Origin: Paraburkholderia madseniana
GTDB taxonomy: Bacteria > Pseudomonadota > Gammaproteobacteria > Burkholderiales > Burkholderiaceae
Direction: 5' to 3'
Assembly (NCBI RefSeq): GCF_009690905.1
Contig: NZ_VOSW01000045.1
Span: forward strand, 1-64,000
DNA: 64,000 nt
Both the position numbers and the translations under genes were made by a program. The notes beneath the pieces were generated by a model. The model searched no databases, was not told the origin of the DNA, and worked only from the letters and a program-made list of their open reading frames with translations. Shown one piece after another: positions 7,876 to 15,955 of the stretch (its first letter is position 1; each line of letters begins with the position of its first letter).

Positions 7876-9234
7876 ATGTTCAATCACTGGATTCGCAGTT
7901 TATCCGCGCGGCTTTGGGTGACCAGCATTGTTGCACTCGCGATCAGCCTGACCGTGCTGGCGACGGCCGCTACCTATGCGTTCAGTCACTTCCCTCAGCA
8001 GATGCTCGGGTTGCATGAGGAAATGGAAAGCGCCACGGCGATTGCGAGTGGACTCCGGTTCGACGGTACCGGCCGTCTGGTTTCCGTGGCGCTTCCTTCG
8101 GAGAAGGCCTGGCTTTTCGAGGTGGCGCCGACGGAACTGAAGTACCGGGTACTCGACGAACGCGGCAACGTGTTGCTGGCTTCGAACGGCGCCGAGGGGC
8201 GTGAAGCATGGATTGCCGGCGATCTATCCGGGGCTGTCGGGAATGTTCAGCGCGTGGAGATTGGGGCGAAGCCGTTCGAAATCCTGACGCTACGGGTTCC
8301 GCATGGTTCGGCGGTTTTCTATACCCAGACCGCGACGTCGGAGCGCTTCGTCAACGCGATTATCGACGCCAAGATCAAGCCGATGCCGGCGATCATCAAG
8401 ACGATCGTTCTCGTTGCCACGATCATTTTTGGCCTGTCTTTGCCCTTCACCGTGCATCGGGTGCTCAAGCCGCTTAGAGAGGCATCGCGCGCGGCTGCGC
8501 GCATCACGCCGCGCAACCTCACCACGCGGCTTTCCACCACGGGCATTCCGAGTGAAATCAAACCGTTGATCCATGCCTTCAACGAAACACTCGATAGACT
8601 CGAAAAAGGCTTCGCCGTGCAGCAGCAGTTTCTCGCGTCAGCCGCGCACGAGTTGCAGACACCGCTCACCTTGATCCGCGGCCAGATCGAACTGCAACCC
8701 GGGATCGACGACAAGGACCTGCTGTTTCGCGAAATCGATCTGATGGCGCGTCAGGTTCGACAACTGTTGCATCTCGCCGAAGTCAGCGAGTCGCAGAACT
8801 TCAGCTTCGGTGAGGTGAATATCGTCGACGTGGTGCAGGACGTGGTGGCTTATCTTGCGCGCAAAGCCGACCGCAGGGAGGTGACGCTCCGGCTCGAAAC
8901 CACGGTCGCGCCGTCGTCGATCTGGGCCGACCGAAGCGCGTTGTTCATTCTGCTCAAGAACATCGTTGAAAACGCGATCAACGCCTCGCCGGCGCATGGC
9001 ACGGTCGTGCTGATCGTCGATGCCGTCTCAGTGCAGGTTCAGGACGAAGGGCCGGGCATCAGGCAGGAGTATCTGCCGTTTCTCTTCAAGCGGTTCTGGC
9101 GCGCGCCGGATGCCCGGCATGAGGGCGCCGGGCTCGGCCTCGCGATCTGCAAGGAGATCGCCACGGCTCACGAATGGCGCTTGACCGTGAGCAGTCTGGT
9201 ATCGGGCACGCGCTTCGCGGTGTGGTTTTCGTAG
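7876..9234 (+). CDS. sensor histidine kinase
   Basis: 452 residues (a TTG nine bases earlier is an alternative start). A transmembrane helix near residues 13-33 and a second near 173-193 enclose a periplasmic sensor of about 140 residues. They are followed by a HAMP linker, the H box SAAHELQTPLTLIRG with H258, the N box LLKNIVENAINASP, the G1 box DEGPGI, an F box and the G2 box GAGLGLAI. It should autophosphorylate and activate the response regulator just upstream. The ligand is unknown. The QseC/TctE-like architecture fits the QseB/TctD-like partner. Confidence 0.93.
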   Translation: MFNHWIRSLSARLWVTSIVALAISLTVLATAATYAFSHFPQQMLGLHEEMESATAIASGLRFDGTGRLVSVALPSEKAWLFEVAPTELKYRVLDERGNVLLASNGAEGREAWIAGDLSGAVGNVQRVEIGAKPFEILTLRVPHGSAVFYTQTATSERFVNAIIDAKIKPMPAIIKTIVLVATIIFGLSLPFTVHRVLKPLREASRAAARITPRNLTTRLSTTGIPSEIKPLIHAFNETLDRLEKGFAVQQQFLASAAHELQTPLTLIRGQIELQPGIDDKDLLFREIDLMARQVRQLLHLAEVSESQNFSFGEVNIVDVVQDVVAYLARKADRREVTLRLETTVAPSSIWADRSALFILLKNIVENAINASPAHGTVVLIVDAVSVQVQDEGPGIRQEYLPFLFKRFWRAPDARHEGAGLGLAICKEIATAHEWRLTVSSLVSGTRFAVWFS

Positions 9235-9247
9235 CGCTGCGGATTAC

Positions 9248-10018
9248 TTATCCCTTGACGTGCTCCGTCGAGAGCCAGCCGCCGCTTACACCGATCTGCG
9301 CCACCTGTTTTGCCACCGCGTCGGCGAGGCGCTTTGCATCCGCCGAAACACCGGCCTTCTTGGTTTCGGACATGGCGTGCAAACCGCCGCCCACGGCTGC
9401 CGAGGTCGCGATGCTTCCGGCTGCGGCGCCCACGCCGGCCGTTTCGACCATGCCGGGTGCTTTGCCGCTGTCGCCGGTGGCATTGAAACTTTGCACCAGC
9501 CGCGCGGTGCCGCCCGCCGGTTTGTAGAGAATCTGCACGGAGCTGCTCACCTGGCTCTTGCCGGCGCCGAGTCCAATCAGCACGCGGCGGCGGCGATTAC
9601 CCGCGTCGATCTTGTCGAAGCTGCCTTGCACGAGCAGGACGTTCTGGTCGGCGGGGGCGGGGATGTCCGAGCGAATCGCGCGCAGCCCCATCGATTGCAA
9701 TTGATGCACGATTTCGTTGGCCACCTGCTCACGCACGGCAATCGCATCGGCCGATTGCTTTTCCTCGGCGGACGAGCCGTCGAGTTGCGACTTCAATTTC
9801 TTCAGCATGCCGCCGTTGTCCAGTTTGACCTGATCCGGATTGCTGTCGAAGGTGTAGACATAAATATTGTCCGGGCGCACTTGCGGCTGTGCGCTGGTCT
9901 GGGTCGCGTTGTTGATGCTGCCGCCGGCGCAACCGGTCAGGAGCGCGCTGCCGCAGACCATTGCAACGCATGCAAAACGGGCGGCATTCTTTTTGAGGAA
10001 ACTCACTGAATTCAACAT
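9248..10018 (-). CDS. DUF4410-like lipoprotein
   Basis: 256 residues. AGGAT precedes the ATG at 10018 and the lipobox LLTGC gives Cys30 as the acylated residue. The mature protein has a DUF4410-type core: IYVYTFDSNPDQVKLD near the start, VANEIVHQLQSMGLRAIRSD in the middle, then VLLVQGSFDKIDAGNRRRRVLIGLGAGKSQV. A glycine/alanine-rich stretch follows. It is a predicted periplasm-facing lipoprotein of unknown function, convergent with the histidine kinase with only 13 bp between stops. An upstream in-frame ATG was rejected because the signal sequence starts at 10018. Confidence 0.82.
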   Translation of the reverse strand: MLNSVSFLKKNAARFACVAMVCGSALLTGCAGGSINNATQTSAQPQVRPDNIYVYTFDSNPDQVKLDNGGMLKKLKSQLDGSSAEEKQSADAIAVREQVANEIVHQLQSMGLRAIRSDIPAPADQNVLLVQGSFDKIDAGNRRRRVLIGLGAGKSQVSSSVQILYKPAGGTARLVQSFNATGDSGKAPGMVETAGVGAAAGSIATSAAVGGGLHAMSETKKAGVSADAKRLADAVAKQVAQIGVSGGWLSTEHVKG

Positions 10019-10297
10019 GTTTATCCTGTCGTCGGCACGCGGTGCCGTTAGCTTCGAACGCATCTTCCGATGATCGGGCAACCGTGGGATCGTTGATCAT
10101 CGGGGTCGCATTCGCACACGCGTTTTCACGCAAAGCACCCTTGATCTCATGCGTCTTTTTTCGTACGCACCGGCAGCGAAACGAAGTATGGGCGAGTCAC
10201 TTCCCGAACTCCATTCAACAATTATTTCGCGCAATGTCACGGCGAAACATGCAGCCGCGGGGCGGGTTTGGCATGGGGTGAAAGCGACGGCAGGGTG

Positions 10298-10381
10298 TCA
10301 ACTCAAGGCAAGTTTGACGATGCAGCACAGAACGAAGACGAGCAGGGCGGCGGCGACTGCCATATTGAGCGGATAGCGCAT
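10298..10381 (-). CDS. candidate 27-residue single-helix membrane peptide
   Basis: An ATG at 10381 opens 27 codons, beginning MRYPLNMAVAAALLVFVL and ending CCIVKLALS before TGA. After a short polar start, about 20 residues form one hydrophobic helix with a single Lys near the end. GGTGA lies a few bases upstream as a possible ribosome-binding site. It is too short for standard gene finding. I do not recognise it; it resembles small inner-membrane peptides in general. It lies alone between two envelope-protein genes on the same strand. Confidence 0.4.
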   Translation of the reverse strand: MRYPLNMAVAAALLVFVLCCIVKLALS

Positions 10382-10610
10382 TGTTCACCAGGCACTAGCG
10401 TTGCGGTGCTCTCATCCTAATCACCTGAGGGAAGATGAAAAGTGGTCAGTGAGGCGGCTATGTGCGAAAGCTAACGCAGCGCGCCGAACGGCTGCGTTGC
10501 TTTTCGACGGGAGCGCTTCCAGCCGATTTTGTATCGGGACGAATTGCCGTGTCCCTCGCTTCGGGTTGGAATTACCGGCCGTTCGACTGCGTGATGATCG
10601 AGTCCGCGCT
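10382..10610. other. intergenic region, nothing recognised
   Basis: Together with 10019-10297 this forms a gap of about 590 bp between two minus-strand genes, interrupted only by the 27-codon ORF. I see no terminator, clear promoter or convincing further gene in it. Confidence 0.4.
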
Positions 10611-11057
10611 TTATTGCGGAGCAGGCGGTTGCACCTCTGCCGGCATGCCACGCTGCGGCCTGTTCGTCGCCACGAGATCTTCCGACAGACTGGTGCGCAG
10701 CGTAGCGATGGCCTGGTCGGTATTGGCCGGCTTCAACTGCTCGCGGGCCAGCGAGTCGTACACGTAGTGGCGCAGCATCGGATCTTGCGTCTTGTTCAAC
10801 ACCTCGTGATACACGGCGACGATCTCGCCTTCACGCCCGCTCATTGCGTACAGGCGGCGCAACTGTTCCAGGTCGTTGACCACCGCGAAACCCGGACCCA
10901 TCGGCCCGTGCGGCGAAGGTGGCCCGTCGCCGTGATGCGGCTCGCCGTGCGCGGGGGCCGAAGCGGGCGGCGACGCTGCCGCTTCCTGTGCCAGCGCGCC
11001 GGTGGCGGCCACGGTCAGAACGGCGGCCAGTGCCGCGCACAGCAATCCTTTTTTCAT
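10611..11057 (-). CDS. secreted His/Pro-rich protein of unknown function
   Basis: 148 residues with GGGAGC eight bases before the ATG. A clear signal peptide (MKKGLLCAALAAVLTVAATGALA, cleavage near residue 23) is followed by a Pro/His/Gly-rich stretch (HGEPHHGDGPPSPHGP, about residues 37-53) that could bind metal. The rest is an all-helical domain (DLEQLRRLYAMSGREGEIVAVYHEVLNKTQDPMLRHYVYDSLAREQ). I do not recognise a named family. It is probably periplasmic. Longer in-frame readings upstream were rejected because the signal peptide begins here. Confidence 0.72.
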   Translation of the reverse strand: MKKGLLCAALAAVLTVAATGALAQEAAASPPASAPAHGEPHHGDGPPSPHGPMGPGFAVVNDLEQLRRLYAMSGREGEIVAVYHEVLNKTQDPMLRHYVYDSLAREQLKPANTDQAIATLRTSLSEDLVATNRPQRGMPAEVQPPAPQ

Positions 11058-11412
11058 AATGTCGCTCCCATTGAGACAGCACCGGCGCAACGGTGCGCCA
11101 GCACATCGGAAACGATAGTCGACATGCCGTTTCGTCGGGTTACTGAAGCTATCCTGTAACTTACCGGACCTTGCATGCTTCGTGGCCGAAGCCGCAAAAC
11201 GTTCCGGCAAAGAGACGCTCGACGCCAGGGTGTGCCCGCTGGCGCAATGCAACCGGATGGCGCATGATTGACGCACTGTGCCGTCCGACCCCAGAAGCAG
11301 CACGCCTTTTGCGGGAGGCTCGGCGCACGCGACGCCACTGGTGCCTATGCCGGAGAAACCCATCGCGGCGATGCACTGCGGGCGAGTATTCAATCGTTAA
11401 GGAGGATTTCGC
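11058..11412. other. divergent intergenic region
   Basis: 355 bp between the secreted protein gene and the phasin gene. It ends in a strong ribosome-binding site (AAGGAGG at 11399-11405) for the phasin. I could not pick out a reliable promoter. Confidence 0.4.
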
Positions 11413-11841
11413 ATGAGCCAACCTGACGCCGCCAATCCGTTTGGCGATTTCACCAAAATGCTGGAGCAGTTCAAGCTTCCCGGCTTCGACGTACCCGCCA
11501 TCATGGAAGCGCGACGCAAGGACGTGGAAGCACTGGTTCAGGCGAATCAGACGGCATTCCAGGGCATGCAGTCACTTGCGCAGAAACAGACCGAGATGCT
11601 GCGTACCACGTTGGGCGAATTGCAGTCGCTCACCGGGCAATTGTCGGCCGGCGGCGCCGCGCCTCCGGCGAAAGCCGCCGAACTGATCCAGCAAAGCCTG
11701 CATAAGTCGCTCGCCGACATGCAGCAGTTGGCGCAAGCCGCGTATCAGACGCAGGCTGAGTCGTATGCGGTGATCGCAAAACGCGTAGAAGAAAATGTGC
11801 AGGAGCTTAAATCGCTCTTGCAACAACAGCAGAAAAAGTAA
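11413..11841 (+). CDS. phasin-family protein
   Basis: 142 residues, entirely helical and Gln/Ala-rich: FGDFTKMLEQFKLPGFDVPAIMEARRKDVEALVQANQTAFQGMQSLAQKQTEML, ending LLQQQQKK. This is the phasin domain that coats polyhydroxyalkanoate granules. AAGGAGG precedes the start. Its size is within the short phasin group. Its presence suggests the cell stores PHA, which is normal for Burkholderiaceae. It appears monocistronic, with hairpins just downstream. Confidence 0.88.
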   Translation: MSQPDAANPFGDFTKMLEQFKLPGFDVPAIMEARRKDVEALVQANQTAFQGMQSLAQKQTEMLRTTLGELQSLTGQLSAGGAAPPAKAAELIQQSLHKSLADMQQLAQAAYQTQAESYAVIAKRVEENVQELKSLLQQQQKK

Positions 11842-11850
11842 CGGACGCTG

Positions 11851-11880
11851 CCGGGTTCGAATCGCTCGATTCGAACCCGG
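11851..11880 (+). terminator. perfect 14-bp hairpin after the phasin gene
   Basis: Two 14-base arms (CCGGGTTCGAATCG and its complement) separated by CT form a near-perfect palindrome nine bases after the phasin stop. There is no T-run, so it may be an mRNA-stabilising or rho-assisted structure rather than a complete intrinsic terminator. Confidence 0.55.
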
Positions 11881-11922
11881 CGCGGCTTGCAGAACTCGCA
11901 ATGAATTAGCAATGAAGACCCG

Positions 11923-11963
11923 ATGCCGCGAATGACCACCAGGTTGTCCGCGGCATTTTTTTT
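11923..11963 (+). terminator. intrinsic terminator downstream of the phasin gene
   Basis: Stem ATGCCGCG (11923-11930) pairs with CGCGGCAT (11949-11956), followed by eight T residues. This is a good rho-independent terminator for the phasin message. Confidence 0.8.
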
Positions 11964-12448
11964 GCCGCCTCGGAGCGCGCTCATACGCGGTTTTCTCTTC
12001 ACACAAAAGCAGTCCGCACGTGCCGCAATAATCAGATGAAATAGGCCGATCAACGCGAATTTTTCAGCGAACGCTTACATTACTCGCAACATGCGACACG
12101 CATTGATTTTTTTCTGCTGTGGCCCCGTTATTTAATACGTGTGTTCGCTTTAAACAGGGCGTGTCGGCAAAATCTGCGCTCAAGCGACGCCCCTTGGTGA
12201 TCCTGTCCTCAAATATCAAACAGGTTCAAACGACGTCGAGCATGCAGAAGGTTTAAATCGTCCCGCAAACGATTGCTGTGCCCTTGCGCGATCGCTAAAG
12301 TTTCGCGCTGCCACTCCGTAGACGCATTCACGCAACCCAACCGGTGTGAATGCAGAACCGGCACCGCCGGTCAGGAGTGCGTCCCTGGATTCCCCGTTCG
12401 TGATCGGCTCACCCGCCGGCCACGACGTTTCACCTCGAAGGAAATCTC
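11964..12448. other. intergenic region, nothing recognised
   Basis: About 485 bp between the phasin terminator and the DUF2844 gene, AT-richer than its surroundings in the first half. I see no gene. It presumably carries the promoter for the downstream pair. Confidence 0.4.
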
Positions 12449-12907
12449 TTGAAACCGATGCTTTCTACAAGCATTGCTCGCGCAATGCTCGGGGCAGGCT
12501 GCGCGCTGTCGTTTGCCGCGCACGCCACGCTCGGCCAGAACGCCAGTTCTGTCGACAGCGATCAGACGAGCCTTCACGCAGTGGCTCATACGGTCACCAC
12601 GCAAAGCGCGTATTCGGTGCACCTGGTGACGATGCCGTCCGGCACGCTGGTGCGCGAATACGTTGCGCCCAACGGCATCGTCTTCGGTGTCGCGTGGCAG
12701 GGCCCGACGCTGCCCGATCTGAAAACCATGCTGGGCGCGTCGTTCGACCAATACGTCGCCGCCACCGCAACCCGGCGTGGCACGCCGCTCGCGGTGTCCG
12801 GCAGCGATCTGGTTGTGTTCTCCGGCGGGCACCTGCGCGCGTTTGCCGGCTACGCCTATCTGCCGCAAGTGGTGCCTGCGGGCGTCGATGTCGGCGTCAT
12901 TCAATAA
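12449..12907 (+). CDS. DUF2844-family exported protein
   Basis: 152 residues. A signal peptide (about residues 1-27, ending AAHA) is followed by the DUF2844 pattern: TLGQNASSVDSDQTSL near the start, the central MPSGTLVREYVAPNGIVFGVAWQGPTLPDLKTMLG, and a C-terminal HL.AFAGYAYLPQ..P.GVDV segment. The family is nearly confined to Burkholderiales and has no known function. It lies 11 bp upstream of a DUF3443 gene; the two are habitual neighbours, so they probably act together in the envelope. Confidence 0.85.
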   Translation: MKPMLSTSIARAMLGAGCALSFAAHATLGQNASSVDSDQTSLHAVAHTVTTQSAYSVHLVTMPSGTLVREYVAPNGIVFGVAWQGPTLPDLKTMLGASFDQYVAATATRRGTPLAVSGSDLVVFSGGHLRAFAGYAYLPQVVPAGVDVGVIQ

Positions 12908-12918
12908 CGGAGCGAATC

Positions 12919-14193
12919 ATGCGTCATACGTCTTCGTTCGTTACCTTGTTGTGCGCGACGCTGCTCGCGTTGCTCGTCAGTGCCTGCGGCGGCGGGGGCG
13001 GTGGCTCCGGCGGTTCCAGCTCCTCATCGAGCTCCGGCACGACGAGCCTTTCGGCCGGTCCCACCGTCACGAATACCTCGCCTTCGCCGCAAGTGGTGGC
13101 CGCCAACGCGGTGCGCGTGACGGTCGACTCCGGCGTGAGCAACGTGCCGAACATGCCGTTCGTCAGCATCACGATTTGCGCGCCCGGCACCAGCCAGTGT
13201 CAAACCATCGATCACATCCTGGTGGATACCGGTTCGTGGGGCGTGCGCGTGTTCGCTTCGCAATTGCCGGCCTCGATGGCGCTGCCGCAACAGAAGGACG
13301 CCTCGGGCCATCTGGTTGCCGAATGCATGCAGTTCTTCGACGGCTACACGTGGGGTTCGGTGAAGCTCGCGGACCTGCAGATCGCCGGTGAAAAAGCGGC
13401 CTCGCTGCCGATCCAGGTGATCGACCCGAACTACGCTTCGGTGCCGTCCGATTGCGCGAGCGTCGGCGCGTCGCGCAACACGCCGGGCACGTTGCAGGCT
13501 AACGGCATCCTGGGCATCGGCGTGTTCAAGCACGACTGTGGCGCGAACTGTGTGCAACAGGCGGTGGCCGGCACGTATTACGGCTGCAGCGGCACGACCT
13601 GCACGTCGATTCCGCTTGCTGAAGCGCTGCAGGTCGCCAACCCGATTCCGTACTTCGCGACCGACAACAACGGTTCGATGTTGAGTCTGCCGACGGTGTC
13701 GGGCGGCGCGCAGTCGGTCAGCGGGCAACTGGTGTTCGGCATCGGCACGCAGACCAATAATGCGCTGGGCAGCGCGCAGGTGATCGGCGTGAGTGCGTCG
13801 AACGGCACCTTTACGACGGTGCAGAACGGCACGACGTATTCGAGCAGTATTCTGGACAGCGGCTCGACGGGTCTGTTCTTCCAGACCAGTGCGTTGCCGA
13901 CATGCGCGAGCCCCAATAGCGCGTACTACTGCCCGGTGTCGACCCAATCGTTGAGTGCAATGATCCAGGGCGTGAACGGCACGACGAGCGCGGTGAACTT
14001 CAGCGTCGGCAATGCCACGACGATCTCGCATACCTACAGCGGCGATTCAGCGTTGCCGCTGCTGGCTGGTCCGGCCTTTGTGACGTCGTCGATTTTCGAC
14101 TGGGGCCTGCCGTTCTTCTACGGGCGTAACGTGTACGCCGCCGTCGAGCAGCAGACGACGCCTGGCGGTACGGGGCCTTACGTCGCGTATTGA
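12919..14193 (+). CDS. DUF3443-family lipoprotein with aspartic-protease-like motifs
   Basis: 424 residues. The ATG at 12919 has GGAG about eight bases upstream. The signal ends in a lipobox (LVSAC, Cys23), followed by a run of Gly and Ser. The body contains two motifs like those of pepsin-type aspartic proteases: HILVDTGSWGVRVF with D103, and SSILDSGSTGLFF with D313. Several paired cysteines fit disulfides outside the cytoplasm. The family function is unknown. The motifs suggest a pepsin/retropepsin-like fold, active or not. It follows the DUF2844 gene and ends at an intrinsic terminator. Confidence 0.87.
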   Translation: MRHTSSFVTLLCATLLALLVSACGGGGGGSGGSSSSSSSGTTSLSAGPTVTNTSPSPQVVAANAVRVTVDSGVSNVPNMPFVSITICAPGTSQCQTIDHILVDTGSWGVRVFASQLPASMALPQQKDASGHLVAECMQFFDGYTWGSVKLADLQIAGEKAASLPIQVIDPNYASVPSDCASVGASRNTPGTLQANGILGIGVFKHDCGANCVQQAVAGTYYGCSGTTCTSIPLAEALQVANPIPYFATDNNGSMLSLPTVSGGAQSVSGQLVFGIGTQTNNALGSAQVIGVSASNGTFTTVQNGTTYSSSILDSGSTGLFFQTSALPTCASPNSAYYCPVSTQSLSAMIQGVNGTTSAVNFSVGNATTISHTYSGDSALPLLAGPAFVTSSIFDWGLPFFYGRNVYAAVEQQTTPGGTGPYVAY

Positions 14194-14226
14194 GCGATCG
14201 CCAGGTTTGGCTCCGATGAAAAAAAT

Positions 14227-14260
14227 CCCGCTGCCGGTTGATTCGGCAGCGGGCTTTTTT
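14227..14260 (+). terminator. intrinsic terminator between convergent genes
   Basis: Stem CCCGCTGCCG / CGGCAGCGGG with a 7-base loop, followed by C and six T on the plus strand. A run of A precedes the stem, so it may also terminate the convergent peptidase gene. Confidence 0.85.
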
Positions 14261-14302
14261 ATGGGTTCTCGAAGCGTTCCATGTGCGGTTATTGCAATTG
14301 GA

Positions 14303-15643
14303 CTAACGCCGGCGTGCGGCCCGCTTGGCGGGTGCTGCTTTGGCGGCGGCGGGTCCGGATTGCAACCGCGGCGCTGACGACGCGGCTGTCTCCATGACAG
14401 GTGCCTGCACGGGTTCTTGTGACATGACGGGTTGTGCGACCGGTTGTGGCGCAGCCAGTGGCACCGGCTGCGCGACCGGTTGTGCCGCCACCGGTTGCAA
14501 CGCGCCAGCCTGCGCCGTCTTTAAAGGCGCCTGCCCCGTTCCGGCTTTACGCACCGGCTTCGCCGCTTCGCGCGGTTGCGTTCTATCGCCGGCTGCCGCA
14601 ATCACCCGATGCACGAACCGCAGCTTATCCACCACCGGCGAGGCCAGCGTGAACGGATACCCGTCGGGCATGCCGAGACTGCGGTTCAGGCTGTTCAACG
14701 CATACGTGAGTGGAAACCAGCGTTTCATCAGATTCTCGAAGCTCGCGTCTTCGACGGGCGTGCGGTCGGTCAGCGTCGGCTCGCTCGGGTCGTCGGGCAA
14801 CAAGGCGAGGCCGTACGACGTCGACGTATCCAGCACGTCGACGATCAGCATGTAGTGCGCCCACGTCTCGGCCCAGTCTTCCCAGGGATGCATCGTCGCG
14901 TAGGCGCTGATATACGAGGCCTGCCAGTCCTTCGGTGCACCGTCGCGGTAGTAAGCCGTCAGCGCTTCGCCGTAGTCGGCGCGCTCGTCGCCGAATAGCT
15001 TGCGGTAGGGCTTGAGCCAGCGCGGGTCGTTCTCGACCAGTTGGCTGAAATAGTAGTGGCCCGTCTCATGGCGGAAGTGCCCGAGGAGCGTGCGGTAGGG
15101 CTCGCCCATCGCGCTGCGCACCTTTTCGCGGTAAGCGTCTTCGGCTTCGGCAATGTTCAGCGTGATCAGGCCGTTGTCGTGGCCGGTCATGACGCGCTCA
15201 CCGTCGTCGCCGTCCTCGAGGAATTCGAATGCCAGCCCGTATTCGGGATCGTCCTTGCGCGAGAGCACGTCGAGGCCGAGCGCGGCCAGCGTGTACAGCA
15301 GACGCCGCTTCGCCATCTCCAGCCGGTACCAGTAGAGCCGGTTGTCCGGCGCGCTCAGATTCGGGATCGTGCGCGTAAGCTGACAGGCGCGGCACAGCGT
15401 GTCGGGCGAGTCGGCGGGGATCATCCAGTTGCAGACATTTTCGACCGCGTAGTTGTGGCACTGCCGGAACAGCGCACCCTCGCCACGCGGATGCAGACTG
15501 CGCCAGCGGCCTTCGCCGGCGTCTTCGAAGGCGCTGATTTCGGCCAGTTCAGGCACATATCCGAGCAATGCCTCGCACCGTTCGCAACGAACGTTTTCAT
15601 AGAACACAAGGTGCGAGCAGCGATTGCAGTGGAAGGTTTTCAT
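14303..15643 (-). CDS. zinc-ribbon putative zinc-dependent metallopeptidase
   Basis: 446 residues. The N-terminus is a zinc ribbon (C6/C9 and C20/C23) with further cysteines at 62, 71, 84 and 87. The core has a zincin motif, HETGH at 192-196 in LLGHFRHETGHYYF, with acidic and His residues downstream (GDERADYGEAL, HPWEDWAETWAHY) as possible third ligands. Residues from about 345 are a low-complexity Pro/Ala/Gln/Val tail ending in basic residues (AKRAARRR). There is no signal peptide, so it is cytoplasmic. It is divergent from the transglutaminase module, a neighbourhood I associate with this family. It could process the product or substrate of that module (inference). A much longer in-frame extension upstream is spurious. 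Confidence 0.88.
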   Translation of the reverse strand: MKTFHCNRCSHLVFYENVRCERCEALLGYVPELAEISAFEDAGEGRWRSLHPRGEGALFRQCHNYAVENVCNWMIPADSPDTLCRACQLTRTIPNLSAPDNRLYWYRLEMAKRRLLYTLAALGLDVLSRKDDPEYGLAFEFLEDGDDGERVMTGHDNGLITLNIAEAEDAYREKVRSAMGEPYRTLLGHFRHETGHYYFSQLVENDPRWLKPYRKLFGDERADYGEALTAYYRDGAPKDWQASYISAYATMHPWEDWAETWAHYMLIVDVLDTSTSYGLALLPDDPSEPTLTDRTPVEDASFENLMKRWFPLTYALNSLNRSLGMPDGYPFTLASPVVDKLRFVHRVIAAAGDRTQPREAAKPVRKAGTGQAPLKTAQAGALQPVAAQPVAQPVPLAAPQPVAQPVMSQEPVQAPVMETAASSAPRLQSGPAAAKAAPAKRAARRR

Positions 15644-15955
15644 CGATCGGGCCTGGGTGGTGGGGGCAGTCGTGGAGCGAAGCCGACGCGCAATCTTCAT
15701 GCCGCATTTGCCAGACGTCACTGGTTTAACGCACATTACGTGCATGATCGTGCATTGGCGCTGCGCCGCTTTGGTGCGCGGCCGCCGAAAAGGCAGTGGA
15801 AAGGCGCGCTGATCGATCGACCGGACGGTCGGCAGACGCGGCAAACTTCGTAGCAGGCGGTAATCCGGGTGGTACAGGCAGTTCACGCGGTTTTTCGATC
15901 CACGGCATGAAGCTTGCTTTTTGGCGGGCTGCCATCCCTTGTCCAGGAGTCCGGT
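15644..15955. other. divergent intergenic region of the peptidase/transglutaminase module
   Basis: 312 bp between divergent genes. Around 15739-15757 the heptamer CGTGCAT occurs twice with a 10-bp period, preceded by ACGCACATT, which might be an operator. No -10/-35 pair can be assigned with confidence. Confidence 0.4.

Noticed and set aside
12346..12918. N-terminal extension of the DUF3443 protein
   Set aside because: It overlaps the DUF2844 gene in a different frame and would place the lipoprotein signal in the middle of the protein.
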